64,000 nucleotides of DNA from Fischerella thermalis PCC 7521 (GCF_000317225.1 NZ_AJLL01000009.1:1-64000), one strand, 5' to 3'; shown: positions 28,993 through 38,840, counted from the first letter of the stretch. Translations and numbers: made by a program. Notes: a model not told the origin generated them from the letters alone.

Positions 28993-30609
28993 TTAAGATA
29001 TAATCCTTGGAAGTCCTACAGCCTTGGGTTCAACAAACTTACCATCGAAACCCACAGTTTTATTCTCAATTGTTCTAGCATTAGCCAAATCCTTACGAAG
29101 TCCAGCAAGTTCCATCTGATCTTGAATTCCACCCAAAATATAAATCAATAACTTCGCCGCCAAATCCCTTCCAGCCACCTGCACTCGCTTTTTATTTGGA
29201 TCGTACAAAACGCCATACCACAGAGATTGCGGATATTCCATCCCACTAAAACCGCCTTGCTGGTCAAATTTTCGTAGCTTTTTAAAAATATCTTCCAGGT
29301 TGAATCCTTTTCGGAAAACCAGGATACCCAAAGCTTGTGCTAAAGCTACTTGAGCAACAGGACGGAAAAGCATATTTCCTTCGCCTCCATCCTTTTCAAA
29401 GCTGAAGCGTCGCAAAGCTGGTGTATCTTCATCTTCTAAAATCTTATAACTGGGTAGGCTTGCTAAATAATCAAACAGCTTGTGAAACTCCTGTAGTCCC
29501 TTCTCAAGTTCCTCGTCCTCTGGACGAATAGGAATCAAACCTTTGTCTAAGGGTTTCCAATGGGGAAATTTTTGCCCTAAATATCGCTCAGACATATCTG
29601 TAAGAGCTTGTAGTGTTGTCAAAACTGTTGATTTAGCTGCAACTGTAGCACTGTTCCAATTTACACGAGGTTTTCGACCCTCACGCTGTTCCAAAAGCGG
29701 ATGGATCACAGCAATTTTTCTTGCAACAATCGAAAAACCATCATCTTCATTCAACTGTGCTAGTTGACCTTTAGTCAAAGGTGCAGCCATCAAATTGACA
29801 TGAACAAAGATCGATCTCACCCGTCGTCTTGCTTGTTCGCGAGTTTCTCCTTTCTCAACCGCACAGATAAACTCAATACCGATTTTTTCTTTGGGTAAAC
29901 TTTGCAGATCAGCTGGCTGAACATTGTACTGCTCTATTAAATCATCTACTGTAATACAAGTGTCGTCAGGAGTTTTATCTTTCTTGTAACGTTGAAGTTT
30001 ACCAGTTTGTAGCAACTCCATTAACCCCTGTACCCCCATGAGTCGATGTTGACCGTCCAGTGCATAAATGGTGACATCTTTCTCAGCAATACTAAGCAGA
30101 CCAACATTACCTTCTTGATCTAATGGTGTAAAAACTGTGGTAGATTTTAGAGCGATCGCGTGATTATTCCATTCGGTAGCCTTGGGATTATCCACCCAAG
30201 GTTGATTAATTACCACCAGTACCGGAGGAAACTTATGATTTTTACGAGATGCTAGATACTGAGCTAGAGGTAATTGACGCGACCAATCAAGAGGACGCTG
30301 TTGAATTTCGTCAATACTCTCAGCATCAATTTCAATATTATCTGTGTGAGGATTATATTTTTGTTGCAGCAGTGGTAAAGCAGAAGCAAAGTGAACCCGC
30401 TGTGCAAACCATTCTAAGGTAACAGAGCCTATATAAGCTTCGTTACCACCCATTTCGGTTTTTTGAACTAGAATATAGTTTTTCTGATTTGTGAATTTTT
30501 CTAGCAGAATTGCTAGTGCTTGTTTATCTTTATTATCTAGTTCGATATCTCCATTTTTGATGTCAGCAGTCAGCTTAGCTGCATTTGTATTCATGTTAAT
30601 TTTTAACAC
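28993..30609 (-). CDS. dndB: DndB-like DGQHR-domain protein
   Basis: Member of the DGQHR family, whose DndB branch acts as a regulator of phosphorothioation in Streptomyces. The motif DGQHRLMGVQGLME is at about residue 184. Other recognisable parts are EMGGNEAYIGSVTLEWFAQR near the N terminus and VHVNLMAAPLTKGQLAQLNE. At 538 residues it is about 170 longer than the classic DndB proteins I know. It is divergent from dndC; the shared 129-base promoter region contains a palindrome (30668-30686). Confidence 0.8.
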   Translation of the reverse strand: MLKINMNTNAAKLTADIKNGDIELDNKDKQALAILLEKFTNQKNYILVQKTEMGGNEAYIGSVTLEWFAQRVHFASALPLLQQKYNPHTDNIEIDAESIDEIQQRPLDWSRQLPLAQYLASRKNHKFPPVLVVINQPWVDNPKATEWNNHAIALKSTTVFTPLDQEGNVGLLSIAEKDVTIYALDGQHRLMGVQGLMELLQTGKLQRYKKDKTPDDTCITVDDLIEQYNVQPADLQSLPKEKIGIEFICAVEKGETREQARRRVRSIFVHVNLMAAPLTKGQLAQLNEDDGFSIVARKIAVIHPLLEQREGRKPRVNWNSATVAAKSTVLTTLQALTDMSERYLGQKFPHWKPLDKGLIPIRPEDEELEKGLQEFHKLFDYLASLPSYKILEDEDTPALRRFSFEKDGGEGNMLFRPVAQVALAQALGILVFRKGFNLEDIFKKLRKFDQQGGFSGMEYPQSLWYGVLYDPNKKRVQVAGRDLAAKLLIYILGGIQDQMELAGLRKDLANARTIENKTVGFDGKFVEPKAVGLPRIIS

Positions 30610-30667
30610 CTTAAATAATAGTCCAGATTATTTTTGTACAAAAATTGGATTTACTGATAAAGTTTTT

Positions 30668-30686
30668 AAAAACCTTAAAGGTTTTT
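30668..30686. promoter_or_regulatory. Palindrome between dndB and dndC, candidate operator
   Basis: AAAAACCTT-A-AAGGTTTTT, nine perfect pairs with a one-base centre. It lies midway in the divergent dndB-dndC region, 59 bases from the dndB start and 53 from the dndC start. It has no tract that would make it a terminator. A regulator such as DndB itself could bind here. Confidence 0.5.
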
Positions 30687-30738
30687 ACCTGCTCGCTGGT
30701 GGGGAGATATTGAAGGTGGAGTTCAGAGGAAAGGAGAA

Positions 30739-32358
30739 ATGGTCATCGCACAACAGCCAGAAAACAAAAGTCAGCAACCGCGTACTGTAGCAGAATTGGT
30801 AGAAGATGTCCAAGCTCTCACCACTGAAATACAGCAATTGTATTGCTTAGACGAAATACCCTGGGTTGTGGGCTATTCAGGTGGAAAAGATAGTTCGTGC
30901 GTACTGCAACTTGTTTGGAATGCGATCGCAGCCCTTCCACCCTCCAAGCGAACAAAGACCATTCACGTTATTACAACAGACACGCTAGTAGAAAATCCTT
31001 ATGTTTCTCTTTGGGTGCGCAATTCCCTCAAACAGATGAAATTGGCTACTCAAGAACAAAACTTGCCATTTGAACCACATTTATTACAGCCAGAATTTAA
31101 AGAAACATTCTGGGTAGGTTTAATCGGTAAAGGTTATCCAGCACCAAAAGGAAAATTCCGTTGGTGTACAGAACGTCTGAAAATTAAGCCATCTAACCGC
31201 TTTATTCGTGATGTGATCCGCGATAACGGTGAAGCTATTCTGGTTTTAGGTACTCGCAAAGCTGAAAGTACAAAACGTGCTTATAGGATGAAACAGTGGG
31301 AAGCAAAACGAGTACGCGATCACCTCAGTCCGAACATGAACTTGCCAAATTCTCTAGTTTATAGCCCTATTGAAGATTGGCGAAATGATGAAGTTTGGCT
31401 TTATCTAATGCAGTGGGAAAATCCTTGGGGATGCAGTAACAAGGATTTATTTGCAATGTACAGAGGTGCTAGCGCTGATAATGAATGTCCCTTAGTTGTT
31501 GATACATCTACACCTAGTTGTGGAGCTTCTCGTTTTGGTTGCTGGGTCTGTACGCTGGTAAGCCAGGATAAATCAATGGCTGCAATGATTCAAAATGATG
31601 AAGAAAAAGAGTGGTTACAACCTCTACTTGATTTCCGTAAAGAATTAGATGCACCAATAAACCGCGATCGTCGAGATTTTCGCCGTAGAAATGGTGATGT
31701 GCAACTTTATGAACGTAACTTAGATGAAACAATTTCGGTAGAACCTATTCCTGGTCCATATATTAAAGAAGCACGGGAAGACTGGCTCAGAAAACTCCTG
31801 AGGCTTCAACAACAACTCCGTAGCACAGCGCCAGAAAACATGCGCGATATCACTTTAATTACCCTAGAAGAGATGAGCGAAATTCGTCGCATTTGGCTAG
31901 AAGAAAGACACGAATTTGATGATAGTTTACCCCGCATATATAAAGAAGTGACAGGAGAAGAATTTCAAGACCCACGCCCTGGTGCTGATTATAGTCTCTT
32001 GGGTAGTGATGAATGGGCAGTGCTAGAAGAAATCTGTGAAGGTGACGCCATGCACTTAGAATTAATGGCAAAATTATTAGATACAGAACGTCAATTTCGT
32101 AAAAAAGCCCGCCGCACAGGAATATACGATGCGCTAGAGAAATGTTTTGAAACTAGTTCTCGCTCCCTTGAGGAAGCAGTTAAAAATGCTTACTTGAAAA
32201 GAGATTTAAAAGCAGCAGTTAATCAAGGTGATGTGGCGAAGGTGAAGCAGCTAACTTTGGGTGATGTTGTAAAAGAAGAAATAACAGATGCGTCTTCTGC
32301 TGCTAAACCTAAGACTTGGGCGAGTATGAAGTTTCAAAATAGGGAAACAACCTCTTGA
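30739..32358 (+). CDS. dndC: DNA sulfur modification protein DndC
   Basis: ATP-pyrophosphatase/PAPS-reductase-like enzyme that activates the DNA backbone for sulfur insertion. The PP-loop VGYSGGKDSS is at about residue 46. Cysteines at KFRWCTERLK, NECPL, TPSCGASRFGCWVC would hold the iron-sulfur cluster. 539 residues, ATG with AAAGGAG at 30731-30737. First of a collinear set dndC-dndD-dndE-methyltransferase. Confidence 0.95.
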   Translation: MVIAQQPENKSQQPRTVAELVEDVQALTTEIQQLYCLDEIPWVVGYSGGKDSSCVLQLVWNAIAALPPSKRTKTIHVITTDTLVENPYVSLWVRNSLKQMKLATQEQNLPFEPHLLQPEFKETFWVGLIGKGYPAPKGKFRWCTERLKIKPSNRFIRDVIRDNGEAILVLGTRKAESTKRAYRMKQWEAKRVRDHLSPNMNLPNSLVYSPIEDWRNDEVWLYLMQWENPWGCSNKDLFAMYRGASADNECPLVVDTSTPSCGASRFGCWVCTLVSQDKSMAAMIQNDEEKEWLQPLLDFRKELDAPINRDRRDFRRRNGDVQLYERNLDETISVEPIPGPYIKEAREDWLRKLLRLQQQLRSTAPENMRDITLITLEEMSEIRRIWLEERHEFDDSLPRIYKEVTGEEFQDPRPGADYSLLGSDEWAVLEEICEGDAMHLELMAKLLDTERQFRKKARRTGIYDALEKCFETSSRSLEEAVKNAYLKRDLKAAVNQGDVAKVKQLTLGDVVKEEITDASSAAKPKTWASMKFQNRETTS

Positions 32359-32458
32359 GATCAACAGAAGTAAAAATTACCGCCTAGATCCCCAGTCGGG
32401 GATCTAAATCCAACGTGAATTTACTTATTTGTATGAGAATTAAATATAAAATATCGCT

Positions 32459-34441
32459 ATGATTTTTCTGGAACTTGTTCTGCAAAATTTTGGCCCCTAC
32501 AATGGGCGTCAGGTAATAAAACTTGACCCAAAACTGAACGATTGTACTCGTCCAATTCTTCTTTTAGGCGGAATGAATGGAGGCGGTAAAACTACACTCA
32601 TGGACGCCATTCGCCTTGCACTTTATGGACATCGTGCTGAATGTTCTACTCGTGGAAATTTAAGTTATGCTGATTTTTTGACTCAGTGCGTTAATAGTAA
32701 GGCTTCACCTCATGAACAAACTCGTGTTGAATTAGTTTTTGAACATATTGAAAATGATAAACCAGTCAAATATAAAATCGTCAGAGCTTGGGAAAAAAAT
32801 CCTAAAGAGGGCAAAGATTCTTTAGGAATTTTTGGGGATGATGATACATGGTCTATTGAGGCTTTAGTTAATACTTGGGATGATTATATTGAAAATATTT
32901 TGCCTTTAGGAATTTCTAATTTATTTCTATTTGATGGAGAACAAGTTAAAGAGCTAGCAGAACAAGAAGTACCACCATCTCTTGTAGTAGATGCAATTCG
33001 CGCTCTTTTAGGATTAGAATTGGCTGAACGTTTAGCAGTTGATATAGAAATTTTAGTCAATCGTAAACGCAAGGAAATTGCCGAAAAAGATGATTTGGCA
33101 AATTTAGAAGATATTGAAAATGAGTTAAAGCAGATACAAGAAGAGTTTGAAGTTAATAAATTAAGTTATGCAAATTTACAAGAAGAATTAAAATTATTTG
33201 AACAGCAATATCAAGAAGCTGAGAATAAATTTATTTCTGAAGGAGGAAAAATTGCGGCAGAAAGAAGCTATTTAGATAAACAAAAACAAGAAAAAACAGC
33301 AGAAGCTGAGCAAATTCGCCAAAAAATGACTCAATTGGCTAGCAATGTTTTACCACTTGTGTTAATTCAACCGTTACTCACGCAGGTACAAACACAAGGA
33401 GAAAAAGAATTTCACGCACGCCAAGCACAAATAGTACAAGATATTTTGTTAGAGCGAGATCAACGTTTATTGGATTTAATTGGAAAGTTAGATATTGCTA
33501 AAGAAAGTTTAAATAAAATCAAAGTATTTTTAGAAGAAGATGAATACAGGCGAAATTCATCTGCTCTTCCAGAACAACCTTGGTTATTAGCTGATGATGA
33601 AGCTTTAAGTCAACTGGGTAATGTGATTTATTACTTACACAATGCTAAAATCTCTGCTAAACAACTACTAGCTTCTCTGAAAAATAAAGAAGAAGAAATT
33701 CTCACTATTGAAAGACAAATACAGACAGCAGCATCACCAGAAGCATACGATCGCCTGCGTGATACTATGCAAAAAGCCCAAAAACAAGTGACTGAAGCTA
33801 AAGCTAATTGCGAAACAGCGCGTCGTCGTTTGGTTGAATTAGAAGCAGGTATTGAAAAGGCTAAAAAGAACTTAAAAGAATATACAGAACAAACTATCGA
33901 TCGCAAGAATAGAGAACATATTATTACCGCTTCTGCCAGAGTTCAAGAAACGCTGAAGTTATTCCGGGAACGCTTGACTTTGAGAAAATTGAATAAATTA
34001 GAAAATGAAGTCACTGAATGTTTTCGCTATCTGCTGCACAAATCAGATTTAGTGCATCGCATCGCCATTGATACCAATACTTTTAGCTTATCTTTGTATG
34101 ACTTACAAGGTAAACCAGTTCCCAAGCATCGGCTTTCCGCAGGGGAAAAACAACTTTTGGCGATCGCTTTTCTGTGGGGACTAGCACGAATCTCTGGTCG
34201 TCGTTTACCAGTCGCGATTGATACACCACTGGGAAGATTAGATTCTTCGCACCGCAGTAACTTAGTTGAACGTTATTTTCCCTGTGCTTCCCATCAAGTA
34301 ATTTTACTTTCCACCGATACAGAAATTGGCAAAAAAGAAGTAGAAACACTGAGAAAAAACGAAGCGATCGCGCGTGAGTATCTTCTCAAATACGACTCAT
34401 CTACACGTCAGACGACTGTACAACCGGGTTATTTTTGGTAA
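32459..34441 (+). CDS. dndD: DNA sulfur modification protein DndD
   Basis: SMC/Rad50-like ATPase of the modification complex, thought to open or nick DNA. Walker A GGMNGGGKTT (about residue 38), a long coiled-coil middle (about 200-530), then signature LSAGEKQLLAIAFLWG and Walker B with LPVAIDTPLGRLDSSHR. 660 residues. Compact AT-rich spacers (100 and about 200 bases) link it to its neighbours. Confidence 0.95.
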   Translation: MIFLELVLQNFGPYNGRQVIKLDPKLNDCTRPILLLGGMNGGGKTTLMDAIRLALYGHRAECSTRGNLSYADFLTQCVNSKASPHEQTRVELVFEHIENDKPVKYKIVRAWEKNPKEGKDSLGIFGDDDTWSIEALVNTWDDYIENILPLGISNLFLFDGEQVKELAEQEVPPSLVVDAIRALLGLELAERLAVDIEILVNRKRKEIAEKDDLANLEDIENELKQIQEEFEVNKLSYANLQEELKLFEQQYQEAENKFISEGGKIAAERSYLDKQKQEKTAEAEQIRQKMTQLASNVLPLVLIQPLLTQVQTQGEKEFHARQAQIVQDILLERDQRLLDLIGKLDIAKESLNKIKVFLEEDEYRRNSSALPEQPWLLADDEALSQLGNVIYYLHNAKISAKQLLASLKNKEEEILTIERQIQTAASPEAYDRLRDTMQKAQKQVTEAKANCETARRRLVELEAGIEKAKKNLKEYTEQTIDRKNREHIITASARVQETLKLFRERLTLRKLNKLENEVTECFRYLLHKSDLVHRIAIDTNTFSLSLYDLQGKPVPKHRLSAGEKQLLAIAFLWGLARISGRRLPVAIDTPLGRLDSSHRSNLVERYFPCASHQVILLSTDTEIGKKEVETLRKNEAIAREYLLKYDSSTRQTTVQPGYFW

Positions 34442-34640
34442 TGAAAGCGATCGGAGATTGGGGAGTGTGGGGAGTAGGGGAATAATTACTAACCACTAAC
34501 TACTAACCACCAACTAACAATAACCAACAACACACAAGTTTTGACAGCTGAACCACTAGCCAACAATATACAATCTTGTAGACGAATATAATTCGCAATA
34601 ACACAAGCAAAGTCGCCTTGTGCAGACTAATCAAAATATT

Positions 34641-35027
34641 ATGGAAACCCCTATCGAACGCATCAAATTATCTCAAACAGCCAAAGACCAACTCACCAAA
34701 CTCAAACGTCTGACAAAAATCGACCAATGGAATATCCTATGTCGCTGGGCGTTTTGTCGTTCCCTCGCCGAACCAACTGCACCTTCTCCAGTACCAATTC
34801 CCCAAGATAGTAACCTCGAAATGAGTTGGCGCGTGTTTGGTGGGGAAATGTCTGATATTTTGCTGCTAGCACTAAAACAACGTTGCTACAATGACGGTTT
34901 AGGTACTGACAAAGAAACCCTGGCTACACAGTTCCGTCTGCATTTACATCGTGGTATTGGATATTTAGCTGGTGATCCAAATATCAAGAAAATTGAAGAT
35001 TTGATTGAATTAGCGACGAAGAATTGA
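34641..35027 (+). CDS. dndE: DNA sulfur modification protein DndE
   Basis: Small helical protein reported to form a tetramer and bind nicked DNA. I chose the ATG at 34641 (METPIERIKLSQTAKDQL), 128 residues; a GTG at 34620 would add seven. The block CRWAFCRSLAEPT and the C-terminal FRLHLHRGIGYLAGD fit the family. Basic residues are frequent. Confidence 0.92.
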   Translation: METPIERIKLSQTAKDQLTKLKRLTKIDQWNILCRWAFCRSLAEPTAPSPVPIPQDSNLEMSWRVFGGEMSDILLLALKQRCYNDGLGTDKETLATQFRLHLHRGIGYLAGDPNIKKIEDLIELATKN

Positions 35028-35030
35028 AAG

Positions 35031-35110
35031 CATATGGTAATCGGTAATGGGTAATAGGTAATGGGAAAACTCTAACCAATTACCAATTACCAATTACCAA
35101 TTACCAAACT
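35031..35110. repeat. GGTAATGGG/CAATTACC repeat hairpin in the dnd operon
   Basis: GGTAATCGGTAATGGG-type units on the left and four CAATTACC units on the right, same family as in the ribosomal cluster. It separates dndE from the methyltransferase gene. Confidence 0.6.
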
Positions 35111-35123
35111 CCTATTTGCTCTT

Positions 35124-36584
35124 ATGTCCGAGAGCTACGTAGAAATTGAACGTCACAGAGCAGCAATTTTTCGTATTGACTTGTCTCGCCCTGTGCGATT
35201 GGCAATAGAGTGGTCAATCCTCAACAAAGATACCACGTTTTTTGACTATGGCTGTGGCTATGGTGGTGATGTCGATCGCCTGGCAAATTTAGGCTACACT
35301 AGTGCAGGTTGGGATCCTTACTATTTTCCCGATCGCGATCGCATTCCTGCTGATATTGTCAATTTAGGTTATGTCCTCAATGTGATTGAAGACCCCGAGG
35401 AACGTCGTCAAGCCCTCGCAGAAGCTTGGTCACTTACCCGGAAAGTATTAATTGTTGCTGCTCAAGTCCTAGTTAACGCTCCTAGTCGCAATCTCATACC
35501 TTATGGCGACGGCGTTGTCACTCGCCACAACACATTTCAGAAATATTACCAGCAAGATGAGTTAAAAAAATACATTGATGAAACACTGAACGTCGATGCT
35601 GTGCCTGTAGCACTGGGCATTTACTTTGTGTTTCAAGATGAAGCTGAAAAAGAAGCATATAAAGCCCTACGCTTCTTTTCCAAAACCTCCACACCCAGAG
35701 TCCGCATCCCCACCAAGCGGTTTGAAGACTACCAAGAAATGCTTCAGCCGTTGATGAATTTTTATACCAAGCGTGGGAGACTACCAGTCAAAGGTGAATT
35801 GGAAAACGAACAGGAATTACTCAAAGAATTTGGTAACTTCCGCCGGGCTTTTGCGGTGGTTTTGCAAGCTACCAATGAGGAAGAATGGGATGCGATCGCT
35901 TACCGTCGTTCTCTTGATATTCAAGTTTACCTGGCTTTGACTCATTTTGAGGGTCGTCCCTCATGGCACAAGCTAGCCCCAGAAATGCGTCATGATATCA
36001 AGGCTTTTTTTGGTTCCTACGAAGAAGCTTGTGAAGTTGCTGACGCCAAGCTGTTTAGCTTAGGAAAACCAGGGGTAGTAAAAGCTGCTTGTGAAAAAAG
36101 TAAAATTGGTAAACGTACTCGTGGCGCTTTATACGTTCATGTGTCTGCTTTGTGTGAAATGGATGCTTTGCTGCGAATTTATGAAGGTTGTGCTAGTCGT
36201 ACAATCGGACGTGTTGATGATGCAACGCTGATCAAATTTGATACTGAGAAATCGCAAATTTCTTATTTGCTTTACCCAGAATTTGATACTGACCCTCATC
36301 CAGCCTTAAAAGCAAGTGTTGTGATTGATTTAAAAACTTTATACATCACTCACAGAGACTATGCCAACAGAGCCAATCCACCCATACTCCACCGCAAAGA
36401 AACATTTGTGACTCCTAATTATTATCTATATGAAGAATTTTATCAACTCACTCAAAAAGAAGTTGAATTAGGATTACTCAAAGACAAAAGTAATATTGGT
36501 ACTCGCGATGGTTGGACAAAATGCCTTGCTGAACATGGAGTAGAAATTAGAGGACATCAGGTTTATCAATTGGGGATGGAGTAA
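35124..36584 (+). CDS. DNA phosphorothioation-associated putative methyltransferase
   Basis: 486 residues. The N-terminal third is a class I SAM-binding fold with FFDYGCGYGGDVDRL (about residue 38) and DIVNLGYVLNVIEDPEER. The rest is family-specific and not recognised. Proteins of this type occur beside dndCDE in cyanobacteria; no target is known. It is the last gene of the set and precedes the repeat-rich right boundary. Confidence 0.85.
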   Translation: MSESYVEIERHRAAIFRIDLSRPVRLAIEWSILNKDTTFFDYGCGYGGDVDRLANLGYTSAGWDPYYFPDRDRIPADIVNLGYVLNVIEDPEERRQALAEAWSLTRKVLIVAAQVLVNAPSRNLIPYGDGVVTRHNTFQKYYQQDELKKYIDETLNVDAVPVALGIYFVFQDEAEKEAYKALRFFSKTSTPRVRIPTKRFEDYQEMLQPLMNFYTKRGRLPVKGELENEQELLKEFGNFRRAFAVVLQATNEEEWDAIAYRRSLDIQVYLALTHFEGRPSWHKLAPEMRHDIKAFFGSYEEACEVADAKLFSLGKPGVVKAACEKSKIGKRTRGALYVHVSALCEMDALLRIYEGCASRTIGRVDDATLIKFDTEKSQISYLLYPEFDTDPHPALKASVVIDLKTLYITHRDYANRANPPILHRKETFVTPNYYLYEEFYQLTQKEVELGLLKDKSNIGTRDGWTKCLAEHGVEIRGHQVYQLGME

Positions 36585-37110
36585 GTGTGAGGAGTGTGGG
36601 GAGTGGGGGAGCCAGCGCGGTCTTGTTGGTTTCCAACAAAGAGCGACTGGCGTGGAGTGTGGGGAGAAGAAATACTGACAAATGATCATTGATCATTAAT
36701 AACCAATAACTCACCACTAACCACTATTGTACAGACGCGATGTTCCTCGCGCCAAATTGGCACGAAATTACACACGAGTTATGGCAATATATTTCAATGC
36801 CTGATCAGGATAAACACAGATGTACACAAGTCATAGTTAACAATAAAGAAATACAAAATTTTATCCTTAAATTCTCATTATTAAAAGTAAATTAAATTCA
36901 CGCCTAATGTGAATTAAAACTATGATAAAAATCCTGTTTTTAAAATCGAACACCGATAATCTATCTGTGTACCCTGCACCGAAGCCGCCCTTAGGGGCGT
37001 CTACATCGGTGTGCATCTGTGTTCGCTAATCAAAATCAACTAAAGAATTGCCAAAAAACCTTGATGTAATTCTGATTCCTGATTAAGTCATACAAGGAAC
37101 TTAAAATATT
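36585..37110. other. Right boundary spacer of the Dnd cluster
   Basis: 526 bases of repeats: GGAGTGTGGGGAGTGG units, a palindromic element at 36610-36652, a partial TTGTACAGACGCGATG copy (36728-36743), CACAGATGTACACAAG at about 36815 and its inverse, a GTACCCTGCACCGA... to ...CATCTGTGTTCG block (36969-37026). No gene. AAGGAAC at 37095 serves the next gene. Confidence 0.6.
36610..36652. repeat. Palindromic element with a TTGTTGG/CCAACAA hairpin
   Basis: GCCAGCGCGG, hairpin TTGTTGG-TTT-CCAACAA (36623-36639), then GAGCGACTGGCG. Read on the minus strand it has the same flanks as the element at 13304-13346, but the central hairpin there is GGGGG/CCCCC. Confidence 0.6.
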
Positions 37111-38409
37111 GTGCGACAAATCCAATCTCTGCTGAAGTTATTTGTAAGCCGCAAAATGGCGGCTTTGTTATTGCTAGGTTTTGCCTCAGGTTTGCCCTTA
37201 TTATTAATTGGGAATAACCTCAAAGCCTGGATGACTCAAGAACAGGTTGATTTAGCAGCGATCGGCTGGTTTAGCCTCGCTAGTCTGCCCTACTCATTGA
37301 AGTTTCTTTGGTCGCCGTTTCTAGATCGGTTTACACCTCCATTTTTCGGTCGGCGGCGGGGTTGGTTGATTGTGACGCAAATCGCTTTGATAGTAGCGAT
37401 CGCCTTTATGGCTTTTCAACAACCCAAACAAGCCTTACAGCTTTTAGCCATCAACGCTATAATCATCGCTTTTTTGAGTGCGACTCAAGATATTGCTGCT
37501 GATGCCTACCGTACGGATGTTTTGACAAAATTAGAAATGGGGGCTGGAGCGGCAGTTTTTATTTTAGGTTATCGTATTGCGCTATTAGTTGCTGGTTCTT
37601 TAGGATTAATACTGGCTGATCGAATGCCTTGGTCTTCAGTGTATTTGTTCATGGCAGGAATAATGGTGCTTGGAATTTTTGGTGTCTTAATTGCGCCAGA
37701 ACCACGACAAATTAGCCCGCCAGCTTCTTTGGCTGAAGCCGTCGTTTTACCATTTGGGGAATTTTTTCAGCGCCAAGGAGTAATCCAAGGCTTATTGATT
37801 TTGGTGTTTATTACCTTATATAAACTTGGTGATGCTTTATTGAGTAATATGGCGACACCCTTTTTACTTACTATTGGCTTCACTAAAACTGATATTGGAG
37901 CCATACAGGTAGGAATGGGATTAATTGCTACTATTGTGGGCGCCCTTGTTGGTGGTGCTGTTTTAAGCAGAATAGGTATCAATCGTTCCCTATGGGTATT
38001 TGGTGCGTTGCAAGCCTTAAGTAACATTGCTTACTTTATACTGGCCCAACCGCAGTTTTCTCAAAATTACCAATTATTAGTATTGACTATTAACATCGAA
38101 AACTTTTGTGGTGGACTGGGAACAGCTGCCTTTGTTGCTTTTTTAATGAGTCTTTGTAACCAGCGATTTTCCGCCACTCAGTATGCATTGCTTTCCAGCT
38201 TAATGGCTGTCAGCCGGGATATTTTGGCAGCCCCAGCTGGCGCGATCGCCAAAAGCACAGGTTGGCCTACATTTTTCATAATTACTATCATTGCCGCCGT
38301 GCCAGGGTTACTTCTGTTGCCTGTTTTCGCTCCTTGGAACCCTCAACCCATAGCAATGCCCAGACCAGGACTAGATGATGAGGAAGAAGATTTATGGGGC
38401 AAAAACTAA
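37111..38409 (+). CDS. AmpG-like MFS transporter
   Basis: Major facilitator of the muropeptide-permease (AmpG) family, likely importing peptidoglycan fragments. 432 residues, about 12 hydrophobic segments; FASGLPLLLIGNNLKAWM (about 24-41) and the loop PPFFGRRRGWLIVTQ are typical. GTG start with AAGGAAC upstream. Its last 16 bases overlap the next gene. It is not part of the Dnd system by any known link. Confidence 0.8.
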   Translation: MRQIQSLLKLFVSRKMAALLLLGFASGLPLLLIGNNLKAWMTQEQVDLAAIGWFSLASLPYSLKFLWSPFLDRFTPPFFGRRRGWLIVTQIALIVAIAFMAFQQPKQALQLLAINAIIIAFLSATQDIAADAYRTDVLTKLEMGAGAAVFILGYRIALLVAGSLGLILADRMPWSSVYLFMAGIMVLGIFGVLIAPEPRQISPPASLAEAVVLPFGEFFQRQGVIQGLLILVFITLYKLGDALLSNMATPFLLTIGFTKTDIGAIQVGMGLIATIVGALVGGAVLSRIGINRSLWVFGALQALSNIAYFILAQPQFSQNYQLLVLTINIENFCGGLGTAAFVAFLMSLCNQRFSATQYALLSSLMAVSRDILAAPAGAIAKSTGWPTFFIITIIAAVPGLLLLPVFAPWNPQPIAMPRPGLDDEEEDLWGKN

Positions 38410-38840
38410 TCATTATTATTGCCACAACAATCCTGTTATTTACAGGACTCCTACTTGGCTATGTGCTTTCCCAGTTAGTTTTAGGATTTCTTGCACTTAA
38501 TCTCCTGACTTTTTTGGGGACATTCAGTTTAATTGTAATTTTTGGTACGCTTTATTACGTTTTATTTTGGGAATTGCGTAGGCAGTCTAACCAAATCAAA
38601 GGCAATAGACCACAGCCTGCAACCCAACCTGCAACCGAGTCAACAACCCAACCCACACTCAGACCAACGACTCCACGCGGTGCTGACAGCCGTCTCCAAA
38701 ACAAGCTAATTGCAATGTTAGACGGCGACATAGCCGCAGCAGAACGCCTTGTTGCACAAGCAAGACAGAATTATCCAGGAATGCCAGAAAGCTGGTATTG
38801 GGAAAGAGCGATCGCTGACTTGGAACGCGATCGCAGATGA
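38394..38840 (+). CDS. Unknown protein with two membrane segments
   Basis: 148 residues, not recognised. Two hydrophobic segments (about 5-27 and 30-62), a Pro/Thr/Gln-rich linker (about 75-95), then a soluble end with NKLIAMLDGDIAAAERLVAQ that resembles a helical repeat. Overlaps the transporter gene by 16 bases, so probably translated with it. Confidence 0.65.
   Translation: MGQKLIIIIATTILLFTGLLLGYVLSQLVLGFLALNLLTFLGTFSLIVIFGTLYYVLFWELRRQSNQIKGNRPQPATQPATESTTQPTLRPTTPRGADSRLQNKLIAMLDGDIAAAERLVAQARQNYPGMPESWYWERAIADLERDRR

Noticed and set aside
28385-36584. Genomic island with integrase and attachment sites
   Set aside because: No integrase, tRNA or direct-repeat pair flanks the dnd genes; transfer is possible but not shown by the sequence.
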